Shown in pieces: positions 43,880-52,957 of a stretch of 64,000 nucleotides of DNA. This DNA comes from Spirochaeta cellobiosiphila DSM 17781 (GTDB lineage Bacteria > Spirochaetota > Spirochaetia > DSM-17781): positions 62,001 to 126,000 of the forward strand of contig NZ_AUFW01000019.1 of NCBI RefSeq assembly GCF_000426705.1, read 5' to 3'. The notes under the pieces are model-generated. The model had not been told where the DNA came from. It did not search any database and saw only the letters and a list, made by a program, of their open reading frames with translations. The translations under genes and the position numbers were made by a program. Every line of letters begins with the position of its first letter. Position 1 is the first letter of the stretch.

Positions 43880-45761
43880 TCAACAATGGGTTCAAACTTT
43901 ACTATCTAAATACATCTCACCTGGGAAAAAACTAACAGTAACCCAATGGGCAAATGCTAACCGGTACCTATCAAAGGAATCGAGTGCAGAGCCAGGAATA
44001 TGGAGAACATCCAGAACACCCTTTCTTAAAGGGATTATGGATAGCTTATCAGATCCTAAGGTCAAAGAAACATGGTTTATGAAAGGTTCCCAAACCGGAG
44101 GAACAGAAGCAGGAAATAACTGGTTGGGATTCATAATCGATCATGCTCCCGGTCCTGCTATGATGATCATGGGGGATGAGCAATCAGCAAAGGACAATTC
44201 TCTCATACGTATTGATCCAATGATTGAGAACTCCCCTTCCCTCCGCTCCAAAGTACGAAGCGCGAGAGAACAGGATTCTGGAAACACCAGGTTAATGAAA
44301 AGATTCCCTGGAGGATATCTTTCCATCATTTCCGCTAGATCTGCAAGCAAACTAAGATCTAAACCTATCAAATATCTATTTGCTGATGAAGTGGATTCTT
44401 ATCCCGGTGATGTGGGAGGTGAAGGAGATCCTGTCAAACTAGCCCAAAAGCGATTGAGGACATTCACCAGAGCCAAGTCATTTGCTGTTTCAACACCAAC
44501 AATCAAGGGCCATTCCAGAATCGAAAAAGGTTATGAACAATCTGATAGACGGAAATATCATGTTCCCTGCCCTCATTGTGGAGCAAAACAGGAACTGATT
44601 TGGGAACAAATCAAATACACAGAGGACAATCCCTATACCACCTATTACGAATGCAAATCATGCAAAGCTAAGATTCATGAACACCATAAGGAAAAACTGT
44701 TACGCGAAGGAGTTTGGGTTGCAACAAATCCTAAGGCACGAGAAGGTATTGTAGGTTTTCATTTATCCTCACTCTACAGTCCGTGGACCTCGTGGGCAGA
44801 AGTAGTTCAGATCTATTTGGATTCTAAAGACGATCCAGCCGCTTACATAACCTTTGTAAACCATGAACTAGGTCTCCCATATGAAGACAAAGGGGAAGCG
44901 CCTGCCTGGGAAAAACTCTTCTACCGAAAGGGTGGATATTTAAGAGGACAAGTTCCTGATGGCGTTCTATTCCTTACTGCTGGTGTGGATATACAACAAG
45001 ACCGGATAGAATGTGAAGTCGTTGGTTGGGGGCGAGGAAAAGAATCTTGGTCTATTGATTACTTCATATTCCTAGGAGATACCAGTACAAAGGGAACCGG
45101 ACCATGGAAAGAACTATCTGAACTACTTGAAAGGCAATTTGAACGCGTATCAGGGGGATCGATGCCCATATGGACAATGGCAATTGACCAAGGATATCGC
45201 AAGACTCAAGTCTTTGATTTCTGTATGAAATACACCCAAAACCGAGTCATTCCAGTAAAAGGGTCCTACTCACTTCAATCAGTTATATCCAGACCACAAC
45301 CGGCTTATCTTGTCGTATCAGGTAAGAAAACCCAAATATCCTTATACCGTTATGACGTTGGTGACGGAATCATTAAATCCGAAATCTACAGTTATCTAAA
45401 ATCTGAGCCAGAAGAAGGAGAATATCCTCCTGGTTATTGTCATTTTCCAGAAAACTATGATGAATCCTATTTTCAAATGTTAACAGCAGAACAGTTGGTC
45501 CAGAGGGAGAACTCCAAAACAAAAGTGATTACCTTTGCATGGGAAAAGATAAGAGAAAGGAATGAATCCCTAGATTGTCGTAAATATGCTCGATCAGCGG
45601 CGGCTTTAAGAGGAATTGACTCCTTTTCTGACAAAATATGGAGTCAAATGGAAGCCTGTTATCCAACAGGAGAAGAGAAAGTGCAACAAAATTATTCCAC
45701 TAAACCCCGCAAAACAGCCCGAAAAGGGCGCAAAATCTATAGTTCTGGCATTAGGTCTTGA
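43863..45761 (+). CDS. terL: Terminase large subunit (GpA family)
   Basis: 632 residues, start TTG at 43863 six nt after AGGAGG. ATPase motor: KGSQTGGTEAGNNWLG is the GpA-type P-loop region and YLFADEVDSY is Walker B. A zinc-binding region follows (PCPHCG, CKSCKAK). The nuclease half contains the acidic residues GVDIQQDRIECEVVG and MAIDQGYRKTQV. Cuts concatemeric DNA and drives packaging. Overlaps terS by 17 bases. Confidence 0.92.
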   Translation: MGKTPDQQWVQTLLSKYISPGKKLTVTQWANANRYLSKESSAEPGIWRTSRTPFLKGIMDSLSDPKVKETWFMKGSQTGGTEAGNNWLGFIIDHAPGPAMMIMGDEQSAKDNSLIRIDPMIENSPSLRSKVRSAREQDSGNTRLMKRFPGGYLSIISARSASKLRSKPIKYLFADEVDSYPGDVGGEGDPVKLAQKRLRTFTRAKSFAVSTPTIKGHSRIEKGYEQSDRRKYHVPCPHCGAKQELIWEQIKYTEDNPYTTYYECKSCKAKIHEHHKEKLLREGVWVATNPKAREGIVGFHLSSLYSPWTSWAEVVQIYLDSKDDPAAYITFVNHELGLPYEDKGEAPAWEKLFYRKGGYLRGQVPDGVLFLTAGVDIQQDRIECEVVGWGRGKESWSIDYFIFLGDTSTKGTGPWKELSELLERQFERVSGGSMPIWTMAIDQGYRKTQVFDFCMKYTQNRVIPVKGSYSLQSVISRPQPAYLVVSGKKTQISLYRYDVGDGIIKSEIYSYLKSEPEEGEYPPGYCHFPENYDESYFQMLTAEQLVQRENSKTKVITFAWEKIRERNESLDCRKYARSAAALRGIDSFSDKIWSQMEACYPTGEEKVQQNYSTKPRKTARKGRKIYSSGIRS

Positions 45762-45792
45762 TAAAAAAGACCGGTCAGGTATTTTGATAACT

Positions 45793-46023
45793 ATGACGAA
45801 GGCACAGGCACAGGAATTGGCTCAAGCCAAAGAAGCGCTTAATCAAGCAATACAAACAGAAAGAGACATCATGACAGCTCAATCCTACGAGCATAATGAT
45901 AGCGGAAGCTCCACTAAGGTGACAAAAGCATCCCTCAACCAAGTAGCAGAAAGAATTAGATATTGGAAGAGAGAAATAGCTCGCTTAGAAGGCCGTTATG
46001 CCTACAGAGGAAGGAAAAGTTGA
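45793..46023 (+). CDS. gpW-like head-tail joining protein
   Basis: 76 residues. TKAQAQELAQAKEALNQAI and a closing helix (RIRYWKREIARLEGRY) match the small helical gpW/DUF6148-type proteins located between terL and portal in lambda-like phages. Start at ATG 45793; the longer frame overlapping terL is not needed. Confidence 0.72.
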   Translation: MTKAQAQELAQAKEALNQAIQTERDIMTAQSYEHNDSGSSTKVTKASLNQVAERIRYWKREIARLEGRYAYRGRKS

Positions 46024-47540
46024 ATATCGTTGATTCCATTCTTAAGTCAGTATCCCCTTCAACCTACCTAAAACGAGTTGCTACTCGTAAAGTTATTAGT
46101 GCCATTGAAGGCAATTCTTCACGCAAAACCAAACGATCCAAAGGATCAAAAGGACTTGAGACAGAATCAAACGAATATGCCAACCTAGAAGCCCTTCGGG
46201 ACAAATCAAGAAAGCTTTTTAAATACAATACCACAGCCCGAGGAGCCATTCTCAATAAGGTTACTAATGAAATAGGAACTGGTTTACATCTCAATGCTCA
46301 AATCGATGCTTCCATTTTAGGTATATCAGAGGAAGAAAAAGACCAATGGGAAGAACGAGTGGAAATGTGTTTTGACCTATGGGCTAAGAGTAAGAATGTA
46401 GATGTTAGAAGAATATCTAATTTCTACGAACTCACAGACCTCATAAGCCTTTCCCACTTGATTGACGGCGATGCCTTTGCCTTATTTCCTAAGGTTCAAC
46501 GTACAGGAGATATTTCTCCTGTAAAGGTCCAACTAATAGAAGCTTCTCGTTGTTCTAATCCCAATTATGGAATGGACAGTAAAACAATCGCTGGTGGTGT
46601 GGAAGTTGACAAATACGGCGCGCCAATAGCTTACCACTTTTCTACAAGCCAAGATTCTTATGGTGCTGTTAAAAGCTGGAAAAGAGTCGAAGCTTACGGA
46701 AAGAAAACAGGTCAAGTAAATGTCGCTCATGTTTTCAAACCATCCGCACCAGGAGACAGAAGAGCCTATCCTTGGATAACACCTATCATTAAGAGTCTTA
46801 AAACTTTGGGAGATTATCAAGAAGCAGAATTAGCCGCCGCCGCAGTTTCTGCTCTATTTACTGTATTCGTTAAGAATGACACAGGAAAAGTCACTGACAC
46901 TATTAGTGATTATCCAGGGAGGGAAAGAGTCACAGTCACCAACGAGGAAGAAGATGACAACGATACAAAGAATCTTCACCTTGGAACTGGGGCAGTCGTC
47001 GGACTTGCCGATGGGGAAACCATTGAAACAGCCAATCCTTCCCGACCAAATCAAGGATATAAGTCCTTTATTGATGCCGTATTAAGGGAAATTGGAATGT
47101 CTCTTAATATTCCCTTTGAAGTTCTTGTCAAACACTTCACTAGCTCTTATACCGCCGCCCGAGCCGCATTACAAGAAGCCTATAAGGAATATAAAAGAGG
47201 ACGTTCCTTCATCGCCAATGCTTTTTGTCAGGTGGTCTATGAACATTGGTTAACCTGGGAGATCTACTCAGGAAGAATCAATGCTCCTGGTTTCTTTAGT
47301 GATCCCCTTAAAAAAGCAGCTTGGTTAAATGCCGCATGGATTGGTCCTTCCGTGGGAAGTCTCGATCCTTTGAAAGAAGCAAAAGCTTCAAAACTCCTTA
47401 TTGATAATATCCTTTCTAATCATTCCCGAGAATCTATAGCCATTCATGGGGAAGATTGGAACAAGATTTTGAAGCGGTACATGGTTGAACATAAAAAAAT
47501 TGCTTCGATTACCCCAGAAAAGGAAGTTGTAAATGTATAA
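46020..47540 (+). CDS. Portal protein (lambda gpB family)
   Basis: 506 residues, TTG start at 46020 after AGGAAGGA and overlapping the gpW stop. RGAILNKVTNEIGTGL, LIEASRCSNPNYG, VAHVFKPSAPGDRRAYPWI and FTSSYTAARAALQEAYKEY are hallmarks of the lambda-type portal family. Forms the dodecameric ring through which DNA enters the head. Confidence 0.9.
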   Translation: MNIVDSILKSVSPSTYLKRVATRKVISAIEGNSSRKTKRSKGSKGLETESNEYANLEALRDKSRKLFKYNTTARGAILNKVTNEIGTGLHLNAQIDASILGISEEEKDQWEERVEMCFDLWAKSKNVDVRRISNFYELTDLISLSHLIDGDAFALFPKVQRTGDISPVKVQLIEASRCSNPNYGMDSKTIAGGVEVDKYGAPIAYHFSTSQDSYGAVKSWKRVEAYGKKTGQVNVAHVFKPSAPGDRRAYPWITPIIKSLKTLGDYQEAELAAAAVSALFTVFVKNDTGKVTDTISDYPGRERVTVTNEEEDDNDTKNLHLGTGAVVGLADGETIETANPSRPNQGYKSFIDAVLREIGMSLNIPFEVLVKHFTSSYTAARAALQEAYKEYKRGRSFIANAFCQVVYEHWLTWEIYSGRINAPGFFSDPLKKAAWLNAAWIGPSVGSLDPLKEAKASKLLIDNILSNHSRESIAIHGEDWNKILKRYMVEHKKIASITPEKEVVNV

Positions 47541-48714
47541 GAAACGATTCACACCCTACTTAATGACTCAAGATGCAGTTAATGAACTACAAGCCATACA
47601 AGCTGATTCTGATTTTCTGAAAGCATTGATTACAGAAATGAGAGAAGGTTCCAATATTGATCCCTTACGTGTAGTAAATGGGATAGCAGTGATTAGTATT
47701 GCAGGAGCTGTAAGTCGTTATATGACATGGTATACCTATTTTACTGGTGGATCCGCTTATGACATTCTCACAAAGGTTCTTGAACATTGCCAGAATGACA
47801 GCAAGATCAAGGCAATCATACTGGATATTAATTCTCCTGGGGGAAGTGTGGATGGAACAGAACAGTTCGCCAATTATATCTCGAACTTTCCTAAACCTAT
47901 CTATTCTTTTATTGATGGTCTGGGAGCTTCAGCCTTATATTGGGTAGCCTCTTCAACTAGTAAGATATTCGCAACTCCTACTTCTCGTATCGGTTCTATT
48001 GGTGTTATAGCAACCTTTATTGATGATTCCTTAGCCCTAGCCAATGAGGGATATGAGAGAATTACCTTCACCTCAAAACATGCTCAATTTAAAGCTCCTT
48101 CCCCTACCTCTGATATTGGAAAAGAAGAATATCAAAACATGGTTGATGATATCGAATCAGTTTTCCATGAAAGGGTGGCTTCTGGTCGAGGGGTTACCGT
48201 CGAAGACGTAAAGAAAGAATACGGCCAGGGAAAAGTATTTATTGCATCTAAAGCTCTAGAAATTGGGCTTATTGATAAAGTTGTTACCTCTTTTGAAGAG
48301 GTGATTGAGGAAGTAAAAGACCAAATCACAAAGGAGGATGATCGTTATATGGATGAACAAGAACTTAGATCTAAGTTTCCAGACATAGTTCAGGCTATTG
48401 AAACCAAAGCGGTTAAACAAGAGTCAGAAAGAATCAAAGGAATCGAAGCCCTTGAAAGTATGGATGGGGCAAAAGAAGTACTAAGTACTCTTAAATACGA
48501 TGGGAAAACCAGCCCAGAAAGTGCAGCTCATGCCATTGTGTTAAAACAGAAAGAAATGAGAGATCATGGAATGGCAAACATCTTAGAAGATGCTTCAGCA
48601 GTTCCCGTTATTGGACCAGAGTCCGCTTCTGCTATTGGTTCCAATGAACCAACTCCAGAAGCCAAAGAGGATCGCTTAGTCTCTGGTTTTCTTAAAAGAC
48701 ACAAAAGGAAATAA
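47533..48714 (+). CDS. Head maturation protease (S49/SppA family) with nested scaffold
   Basis: 393 residues. N-terminal serine protease of the S49 type, as in lambda gpC: IILDINSPGGSVDGT, the nucleophile Ser in GLGASALYW and TSRIGSIGVIATF. The last 120 residues, after KEDDRY, are a hydrophilic coiled-coil scaffold region. Processes scaffold and portal during prohead assembly. Overlaps the portal gene by 8 bases. Confidence 0.88.
   Translation: MYKKRFTPYLMTQDAVNELQAIQADSDFLKALITEMREGSNIDPLRVVNGIAVISIAGAVSRYMTWYTYFTGGSAYDILTKVLEHCQNDSKIKAIILDINSPGGSVDGTEQFANYISNFPKPIYSFIDGLGASALYWVASSTSKIFATPTSRIGSIGVIATFIDDSLALANEGYERITFTSKHAQFKAPSPTSDIGKEEYQNMVDDIESVFHERVASGRGVTVEDVKKEYGQGKVFIASKALEIGLIDKVVTSFEEVIEEVKDQITKEDDRYMDEQELRSKFPDIVQAIETKAVKQESERIKGIEALESMDGAKEVLSTLKYDGKTSPESAAHAIVLKQKEMRDHGMANILEDASAVPVIGPESASAIGSNEPTPEAKEDRLVSGFLKRHKRK
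48349..48714 (+). CDS. Probable internal-start scaffold (Nu3-like)
   Basis: An ATG in frame within the protease gene, 11 nt after a strong AAGGAGG. It would give a 121-residue scaffold identical to the protease C-terminus, as Nu3 is nested within C in lambda. Inferred from the ribosome site and the analogy. Confidence 0.55.
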   Translation: MDEQELRSKFPDIVQAIETKAVKQESERIKGIEALESMDGAKEVLSTLKYDGKTSPESAAHAIVLKQKEMRDHGMANILEDASAVPVIGPESASAIGSNEPTPEAKEDRLVSGFLKRHKRK

Positions 48715-48716
48715 CC

Positions 48717-49064
48717 ATGATAACAGAAGAAGTCAACAGTTATGACCTCCTAATCCTAGGGGGAAATGTTAAGACCTCTAGAGGGACTCTAGAACAAAGC
48801 GAAACCCCCTATGTTAGGGGTACCGTACTAGCAAAACTATCTGATGATCTATATGGCGTTTGTAAAAGTGATCATGAAACAGAAGTAAATCAAACACCGA
48901 ACTGCATTCTACTGGAAGACGTTGATGCCACTGAGTCTAGTGTTGATAATATTGCCATCCTGTTAGCTGGCGATGTGGAAACATCCCAGGTTGTTACAAT
49001 GGATCCAGACACTACGGACACACACAAAGAGAGCTTAAGAGCTTTGTCTATCTATCTCAAATAA
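48717..49064 (+). CDS. Head decoration protein (gpD-like)
   Basis: 115 residues. LILGGNVKTSRGTLEQSE, TVLAKLSDDLYGV and NIAILLAGDVETS follow the pattern of lambda gpD, the trimeric capsid-stabilising protein. Two bases after the protease gene and just before the major capsid gene. Confidence 0.85.
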   Translation: MITEEVNSYDLLILGGNVKTSRGTLEQSETPYVRGTVLAKLSDDLYGVCKSDHETEVNQTPNCILLEDVDATESSVDNIAILLAGDVETSQVVTMDPDTTDTHKESLRALSIYLK

Positions 49065-49088
49065 ACCAAAAGGAGACCAATTACAATT

Positions 49089-50108
49089 ATGGGTTATTTT
49101 ACAATTAAGGCTCTTTCTAGGGCTGTTGTTGGGATAAGAGAAAACTTTGGATTCCTTAAAAGTTTCTTCTTTACTGCACCCGAAACCTACTATGAAGAAA
49201 ACATTGTCATTGATGTTCAATCAGCGACAAGAGAAGTTGCCACGTACATACACCCCGATGAAGAATCAGCTTTGGTAAAACGAGATGGCTACAAAACTAA
49301 AACGGTTACACCTGATCTTTTGTCAGAAAAGATTCCAACAAAGGCAACTGATTCTGTAAAAAGACTTCCAGGTGAAGATCTATCAGGTGATACTATTACA
49401 CCTGAAGAACGAGCCTTTGAACTAGCCGTCATGGATGCTAAACAGTTATCAGACCGTCAGGAACGAGCCGAAGAAAAGCAGGCTGCAGAAGCCATTTTCA
49501 CTGGAATGGTAACAACTAGAGAGGGGAAAGTTTTCGACTTTGGCATGAGACCAGAGCACCAGATTGCTATGGTGGGTACTGATCAATGGAATAATGAGGC
49601 TTCCAATCCAATTCTCACCATGAAAACATTAAAGAAGCTTATACAAATGAACGGTGGACGAACTCCTAATTCCTGCATTATGGATGCTAATGCATTGTAT
49701 GATTTTCTCTCTCATCCAAAAGTAAAAGATTCATTCATGGATGTACGTAACTACAACATGGGTAATATTTCACCACAAATCATGGAATTAGGGGGAGAAT
49801 TAGTAGGAAGATTAAACATTCCCGGCTTAATTTTGGACCTCTACACTTATGAAGCCACTTACGAGAATAAAGGAAAATCAACTCCTTACGTTCCCGAAAA
49901 CACTTGCTGGATGGGATACCGAGGGGCTCAATATACTCCCATGTATGCAGGAGTCGCTTTGGATGAAGTAATGTACAAAGGTGTACGAGTCATTGACAGC
50001 TTCAAAACAAAAGATCCTGATCGAAGATTTATCCGATGTCAATCAAGACCTCTTTATGTACCCAAAGAAATTGACACCTTCGGTGTAATCAAAACAAGAG
50101 TGGCATAG
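49089..50108 (+). CDS. Major capsid protein (gpE family)
   Basis: 339 residues, normal for lambda gpE (HK97 fold). FGFLKSFFFTAPETYYEENI at the N-terminus, the long central helix AFELAVMDAKQLSDRQERAE, and WMGYRGAQYTPMYAG with SRPLYVPKEIDTFGVIKT near the C-terminus match the gpE family. AAAGGAG precedes the start. Confidence 0.93.
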   Translation: MGYFTIKALSRAVVGIRENFGFLKSFFFTAPETYYEENIVIDVQSATREVATYIHPDEESALVKRDGYKTKTVTPDLLSEKIPTKATDSVKRLPGEDLSGDTITPEERAFELAVMDAKQLSDRQERAEEKQAAEAIFTGMVTTREGKVFDFGMRPEHQIAMVGTDQWNNEASNPILTMKTLKKLIQMNGGRTPNSCIMDANALYDFLSHPKVKDSFMDVRNYNMGNISPQIMELGGELVGRLNIPGLILDLYTYEATYENKGKSTPYVPENTCWMGYRGAQYTPMYAGVALDEVMYKGVRVIDSFKTKDPDRRFIRCQSRPLYVPKEIDTFGVIKTRVA

Positions 50109-50117
50109 GAGAATTAA

Positions 50118-50342
50118 ATGGCAAAGTATTATGTACATAAGACAGTTTTCAAAAATGGAACAGCCTATGACCGTGGGGCTCCAATCGAACTCACAGAGGA
50201 TGAGTTTAAGTCTTTGAGTAAGACAGGACATGTGGGAGCAGATACTCCCAAGACGGATAAAAAGGCAGTTAAAGTGTCTGAGGTAAAGAAAAACATTGTC
50301 GACGAAGGTAAAAAAGATGGCTCTAAAGGATCTAATCAATAA
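50118..50342 (+). CDS. Small hypothetical protein at the FI position (74 aa)
   Basis: AGGAGAATTAA then ATG. N-terminal YYVHKTVFKNGTAYDRGAP and ELTEDEFKSLSKTGHV resemble small head-completion or tail proteins; the lysine-rich tail is disordered. Located where lambda has FI. Confidence 0.55.
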   Translation: MAKYYVHKTVFKNGTAYDRGAPIELTEDEFKSLSKTGHVGADTPKTDKKAVKVSEVKKNIVDEGKKDGSKGSNQ

Positions 50343-50622
50343 GGATGGAGCCAAACTATTTAGTTCCACTGACTTTGAGGACATCATTCTAAGGGCTACC
50401 GACAAAGATGATGTGATTATTAAAGGTCGTTATTATGAATCGGAACAGGTCGTTGAAGAAGGTGTTCCTAAAATAGTGATGACACCTCATGTGGTGTTTT
50501 GGAAAAGTCTTATACCGGATAACTTCAATTTTAAAGATTATCAGGTAATTATTGATGATCATATTTGGGATGTTCTTCGCAAAGAAGTGACTCGATTCAA
50601 AGTAAAGGTGTTTTTAAGTTAA
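50317..50622 (+). CDS. Head-tail joining protein (FII-like position)
   Basis: 101 residues from ATG 50317, overlapping the preceding gene. DFEDIILRATDKDDVIIKGR and DYQVIIDDHIWDVLRKEV give a small beta-rich protein consistent with the FII attachment family. Assignment rests on position and size. Confidence 0.55.
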   Translation: MALKDLINKDGAKLFSSTDFEDIILRATDKDDVIIKGRYYESEQVVEEGVPKIVMTPHVVFWKSLIPDNFNFKDYQVIIDDHIWDVLRKEVTRFKVKVFLS

Positions 50623-51011
50623 TGAATTTCTTGCCTGATTATAAGATAGATGTTGAGAGTATCTTTGACCTTATTAAGGCCATTCCTAAGATAAGGATCA
50701 GACTACTTTCCTTTATATCTAAAGATGCAAAAGATATTCTAAGACATGATTTTTTATCAGGTCAGGAGATTCAACTTAGAAGCACAAAGAAAGGATTGAT
50801 ATCCTATGGGCCTAAGAATAGAACAGCTAAGAAGTATGTATTAAGAGCATACCCAGTTAATCTATTTGAAAACGGCAGAAGATTAAGGTCAGGAGAAAGG
50901 GAACCTGGAAGGGATATATTTAAGGCAAAACTTCCACCTCGTGTTCAATCACGCTTAGGAGACAGGATTAGAGCTTTTGAAAAAATATTGGAGCAAGAGT
51001 TAAGTGACTAA
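50622..51011 (+). CDS. Minor tail protein (gpZ / HK97 gp10-like)
   Basis: 129 residues; start ATG 50622 overlaps the previous stop (TAATG). LISYGPKNRTAKKYVLRAYP and LFENGRRLRSGEREPG resemble tail-completion proteins of the gpZ/gp10 type. Overlaps the next gene by 8 bases. Confidence 0.65.
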   Translation: MNFLPDYKIDVESIFDLIKAIPKIRIRLLSFISKDAKDILRHDFLSGQEIQLRSTKKGLISYGPKNRTAKKYVLRAYPVNLFENGRRLRSGEREPGRDIFKAKLPPRVQSRLGDRIRAFEKILEQELSD

Positions 51012-51435
51012 CTACATTAATGACATAACAAATGAAGTGGTAAAGGGAATACTCTCCTACTTTAAGGAAGAACTTCCCGAAGAACTAAACAACCTGAGCC
51101 TTATAGACTGCAAAAGCTATTCCCTGAATACTTTTGAGTCTAATGATGACAATGATCTTCCTGCCATGGCTATTGCTTCAGGAGAAGTACACCATGGGGT
51201 ATCTGAACAAGAGAACAAGATATATATAGATATCATTCTTCCTAATTCAGAGAATAAGAACATATATCTATATCAGAAGGCTTTAGTTAAAACTTTGACT
51301 AAAGATCACCATTTAGGAGGGGTTGTTATCGACTGTAAGGATATTACCGTTGAACCAATCCCCTTTTCAGCCAAATCAAAAGGAAAGCCTGTGGTATTAA
51401 TGGATTTTACTACAGAGGCTTCAAGGGAAGGATAA
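51004..51435 (+). CDS. Tail terminator (gpU-like)
   Basis: 143 residues, GTG start. INDITNEVVKGILSYFKEEL, PAMAIASGEV and YIDIILPNSENKNIYLYQKA resemble minor tail protein U and related tail terminators that cap the tail tube. Position between Z-like and tail-tube genes supports this. Confidence 0.65.
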   Translation: MTNYINDITNEVVKGILSYFKEELPEELNNLSLIDCKSYSLNTFESNDDNDLPAMAIASGEVHHGVSEQENKIYIDIILPNSENKNIYLYQKALVKTLTKDHHLGGVVIDCKDITVEPIPFSAKSKGKPVVLMDFTTEASREG

Positions 51436-51437
51436 AA

Positions 51438-52088
51438 ATGAGGAATTCTGGTAAAGATGGATTCATATACCATCTAACAGAAGGGGCTAAAGTGGTAGGT
51501 GATGGATCTACCCAGATTACAAAAGACTCCTTCTATAAGATCTTAGCTAAAGGGGCAGGAAGTGGACTACCAGAGCCTGTTCCTGTTGGATATCCTTTTT
51601 ACTGTTCAACAGACATCACTTTAGCAACAGGGGACAGTATTGCAGAATGGGTATTCAGCAAAATGGGAATTGCTAAAGATATGGACATGTCTTTTTCCAA
51701 AGAAAATATGGATGCTACCACACAGATTGATGAAAACTATGCTTACGTACCTGCAAAGTTTTCCAAGAACTCTGGAACTCTAAATGCCATCTATGAGTCA
51801 ACAGATGAAACCGCCAAGAACTTACTAAATAAGTTCTTCCCTAGTATCGAAGATGATGGAGCAGGCTCCTACACCTTTAAATCTGTAAACTCTGATGTTC
51901 TTTGGTTTGCAACTACCCTTTTTGAAACAACCGAAATTGGTAAGGTAGAAGTCACCATATTCAAACCTTGTATGATCAATGGGGGAAGCTTGAAAAAACC
52001 CATGGAGGGAGTATTAGAGTTTAACTTCAACTATGATGTTGATGGTTCTCAAAAGCCTCTAGTCTACTATCGTAAGGTGGCCGCTTGA
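51438..52088 (+). CDS. Major tail tube protein (gpV-like)
   Basis: 216 residues. KSGTL-type assembly strands (FSKNSGTLNAIYESTD), DVLWFATTLFETTEIGK and MEGVLEFNFNYDVDG fit a siphophage tail tube subunit. AAGGATAAAA precedes the ATG. Position before the tail chaperones agrees. Confidence 0.75.
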   Translation: MRNSGKDGFIYHLTEGAKVVGDGSTQITKDSFYKILAKGAGSGLPEPVPVGYPFYCSTDITLATGDSIAEWVFSKMGIAKDMDMSFSKENMDATTQIDENYAYVPAKFSKNSGTLNAIYESTDETAKNLLNKFFPSIEDDGAGSYTFKSVNSDVLWFATTLFETTEIGKVEVTIFKPCMINGGSLKKPMEGVLEFNFNYDVDGSQKPLVYYRKVAA

Positions 52089-52276
52089 TGAAGTTAGCCT
52101 ATAAAGAAGGAAAACTATTCAATAGTGATGGCAAGGAAATCGAAAATGCGGACATAAATAAGGTCTATAAGGGTCCTGATTATTATGTACTAGAAGCTAG
52201 TATCCGAGTCGATATGAACCCAAAAAAGACAACCAAATCACCTGCTAAAAAAGGAGAAGATAATAATGAGAGTTAA
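52088..52276 (+). CDS. Small hypothetical tail-region protein (62 aa)
   Basis: ATG 52088 overlaps the tail-tube stop. KLAYKEGKLFNSDGKEI then a lysine-rich tail (PKKTTKSPAKKGED). Unrecognised; overlaps the tail chaperone gene by 11 bases. Confidence 0.5.
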   Translation: MKLAYKEGKLFNSDGKEIENADINKVYKGPDYYVLEASIRVDMNPKKTTKSPAKKGEDNNES

Positions 52277-52721
52277 CGCTCCCAAAAACTATACCTCTAT
52301 CTCTTCCAATTTGGAAGAAACCTATATTCCCAAGTTCAATGGGAATCGTGATCTACCAGCTTCCGAGCAAGTCATTGTAACCCTCAAGCGACTGACAAAT
52401 GGGAAAAAAAAGAAGCTTAGAACCTTTCAGTACGATCGAAATACGGAAGGAATCACCACGATGACTCAGACGGAACAATTGATGACAGATCATGTTCCTT
52501 CTATAGATAACTTCTTTGTGGGAGAGGTAAAAATTGACAATGGTGAAAAGTTATTCAATACCAGAGGAAATGATGCTTATTCCCTACTAGTTGAATTAGA
52601 AGGAGAACTGTTCAAGGATGAACTAGAAGAAGAGGAAGTTGAAGACTTAAAAAAGGATTCTGCCTCGCCTATCTTGGATGGTTCAAAGAAGACTGGCGAG
52701 AAGAATTCTCAGAAGGAATAG
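52266..52721 (+). CDS. Tail assembly chaperone, unshifted product (gpG-like)
   Basis: 151 residues. TYIPKFNGNRDLPASEQVIV and NFFVGEVKIDNGEKLFNTRG match phage tail chaperones that coat the tape measure. Carries an A AAA AAG slippery heptamer at 52649-52655 near its 3' end, giving the G/GT arrangement of lambda. Confidence 0.8.
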   Translation: MRVNAPKNYTSISSNLEETYIPKFNGNRDLPASEQVIVTLKRLTNGKKKKLRTFQYDRNTEGITTMTQTEQLMTDHVPSIDNFFVGEVKIDNGEKLFNTRGNDAYSLLVELEGELFKDELEEEEVEDLKKDSASPILDGSKKTGEKNSQKE

Positions 52722-52957
52722 TCCTCTGTCCAGGTTTCTGGATAAGGCGTAAAGAAGTAAAGAAATACAAGACTGAGGCGTTTTTTGAAGCCTTAGAGAT
52801 ATACCAAAGGTTTAACCTTCTTGGTGTATTGCCAAATGGGAAGGGAACGAACCAAGAAAGACCAATTGTCATTCAAATATTGATGGCATTTGAGTCAGAA
52901 AAGCGAAAGCTTGAATCTTGGGAGTTGAAAAGATCAAGGGAAGGAAATGGCATCTAA
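52266..52957 (+). CDS. Tail assembly chaperone fusion by -1 frameshift (gpGT-like)
   Basis: After a -1 slip at 52649-52655, translation continues from 52655 to the TAA at 52955-52957, adding 100 residues (GFCLAYLGWFKEDWREEF, VLCPGFWIRRKEVKKY, LMAFESEKRKLESWELKR). The fusion is 230 residues. The shifted frame is open for 300 bases up to the tape measure gene and has clear coding character although it lacks a start of its own. Confidence 0.8.
52649..52655 (+). promoter_or_regulatory. Programmed -1 ribosomal frameshift site
   Basis: Heptamer A AAA AAG in the correct phase. A GC-rich stem CTCGCC (52664-52669) / GGCGAG (52695-52700) starts 8 nt downstream, and a GAGGAAG internal SD-like sequence lies about 12 nt upstream; both are known stimulators. 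Confidence 0.8.
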
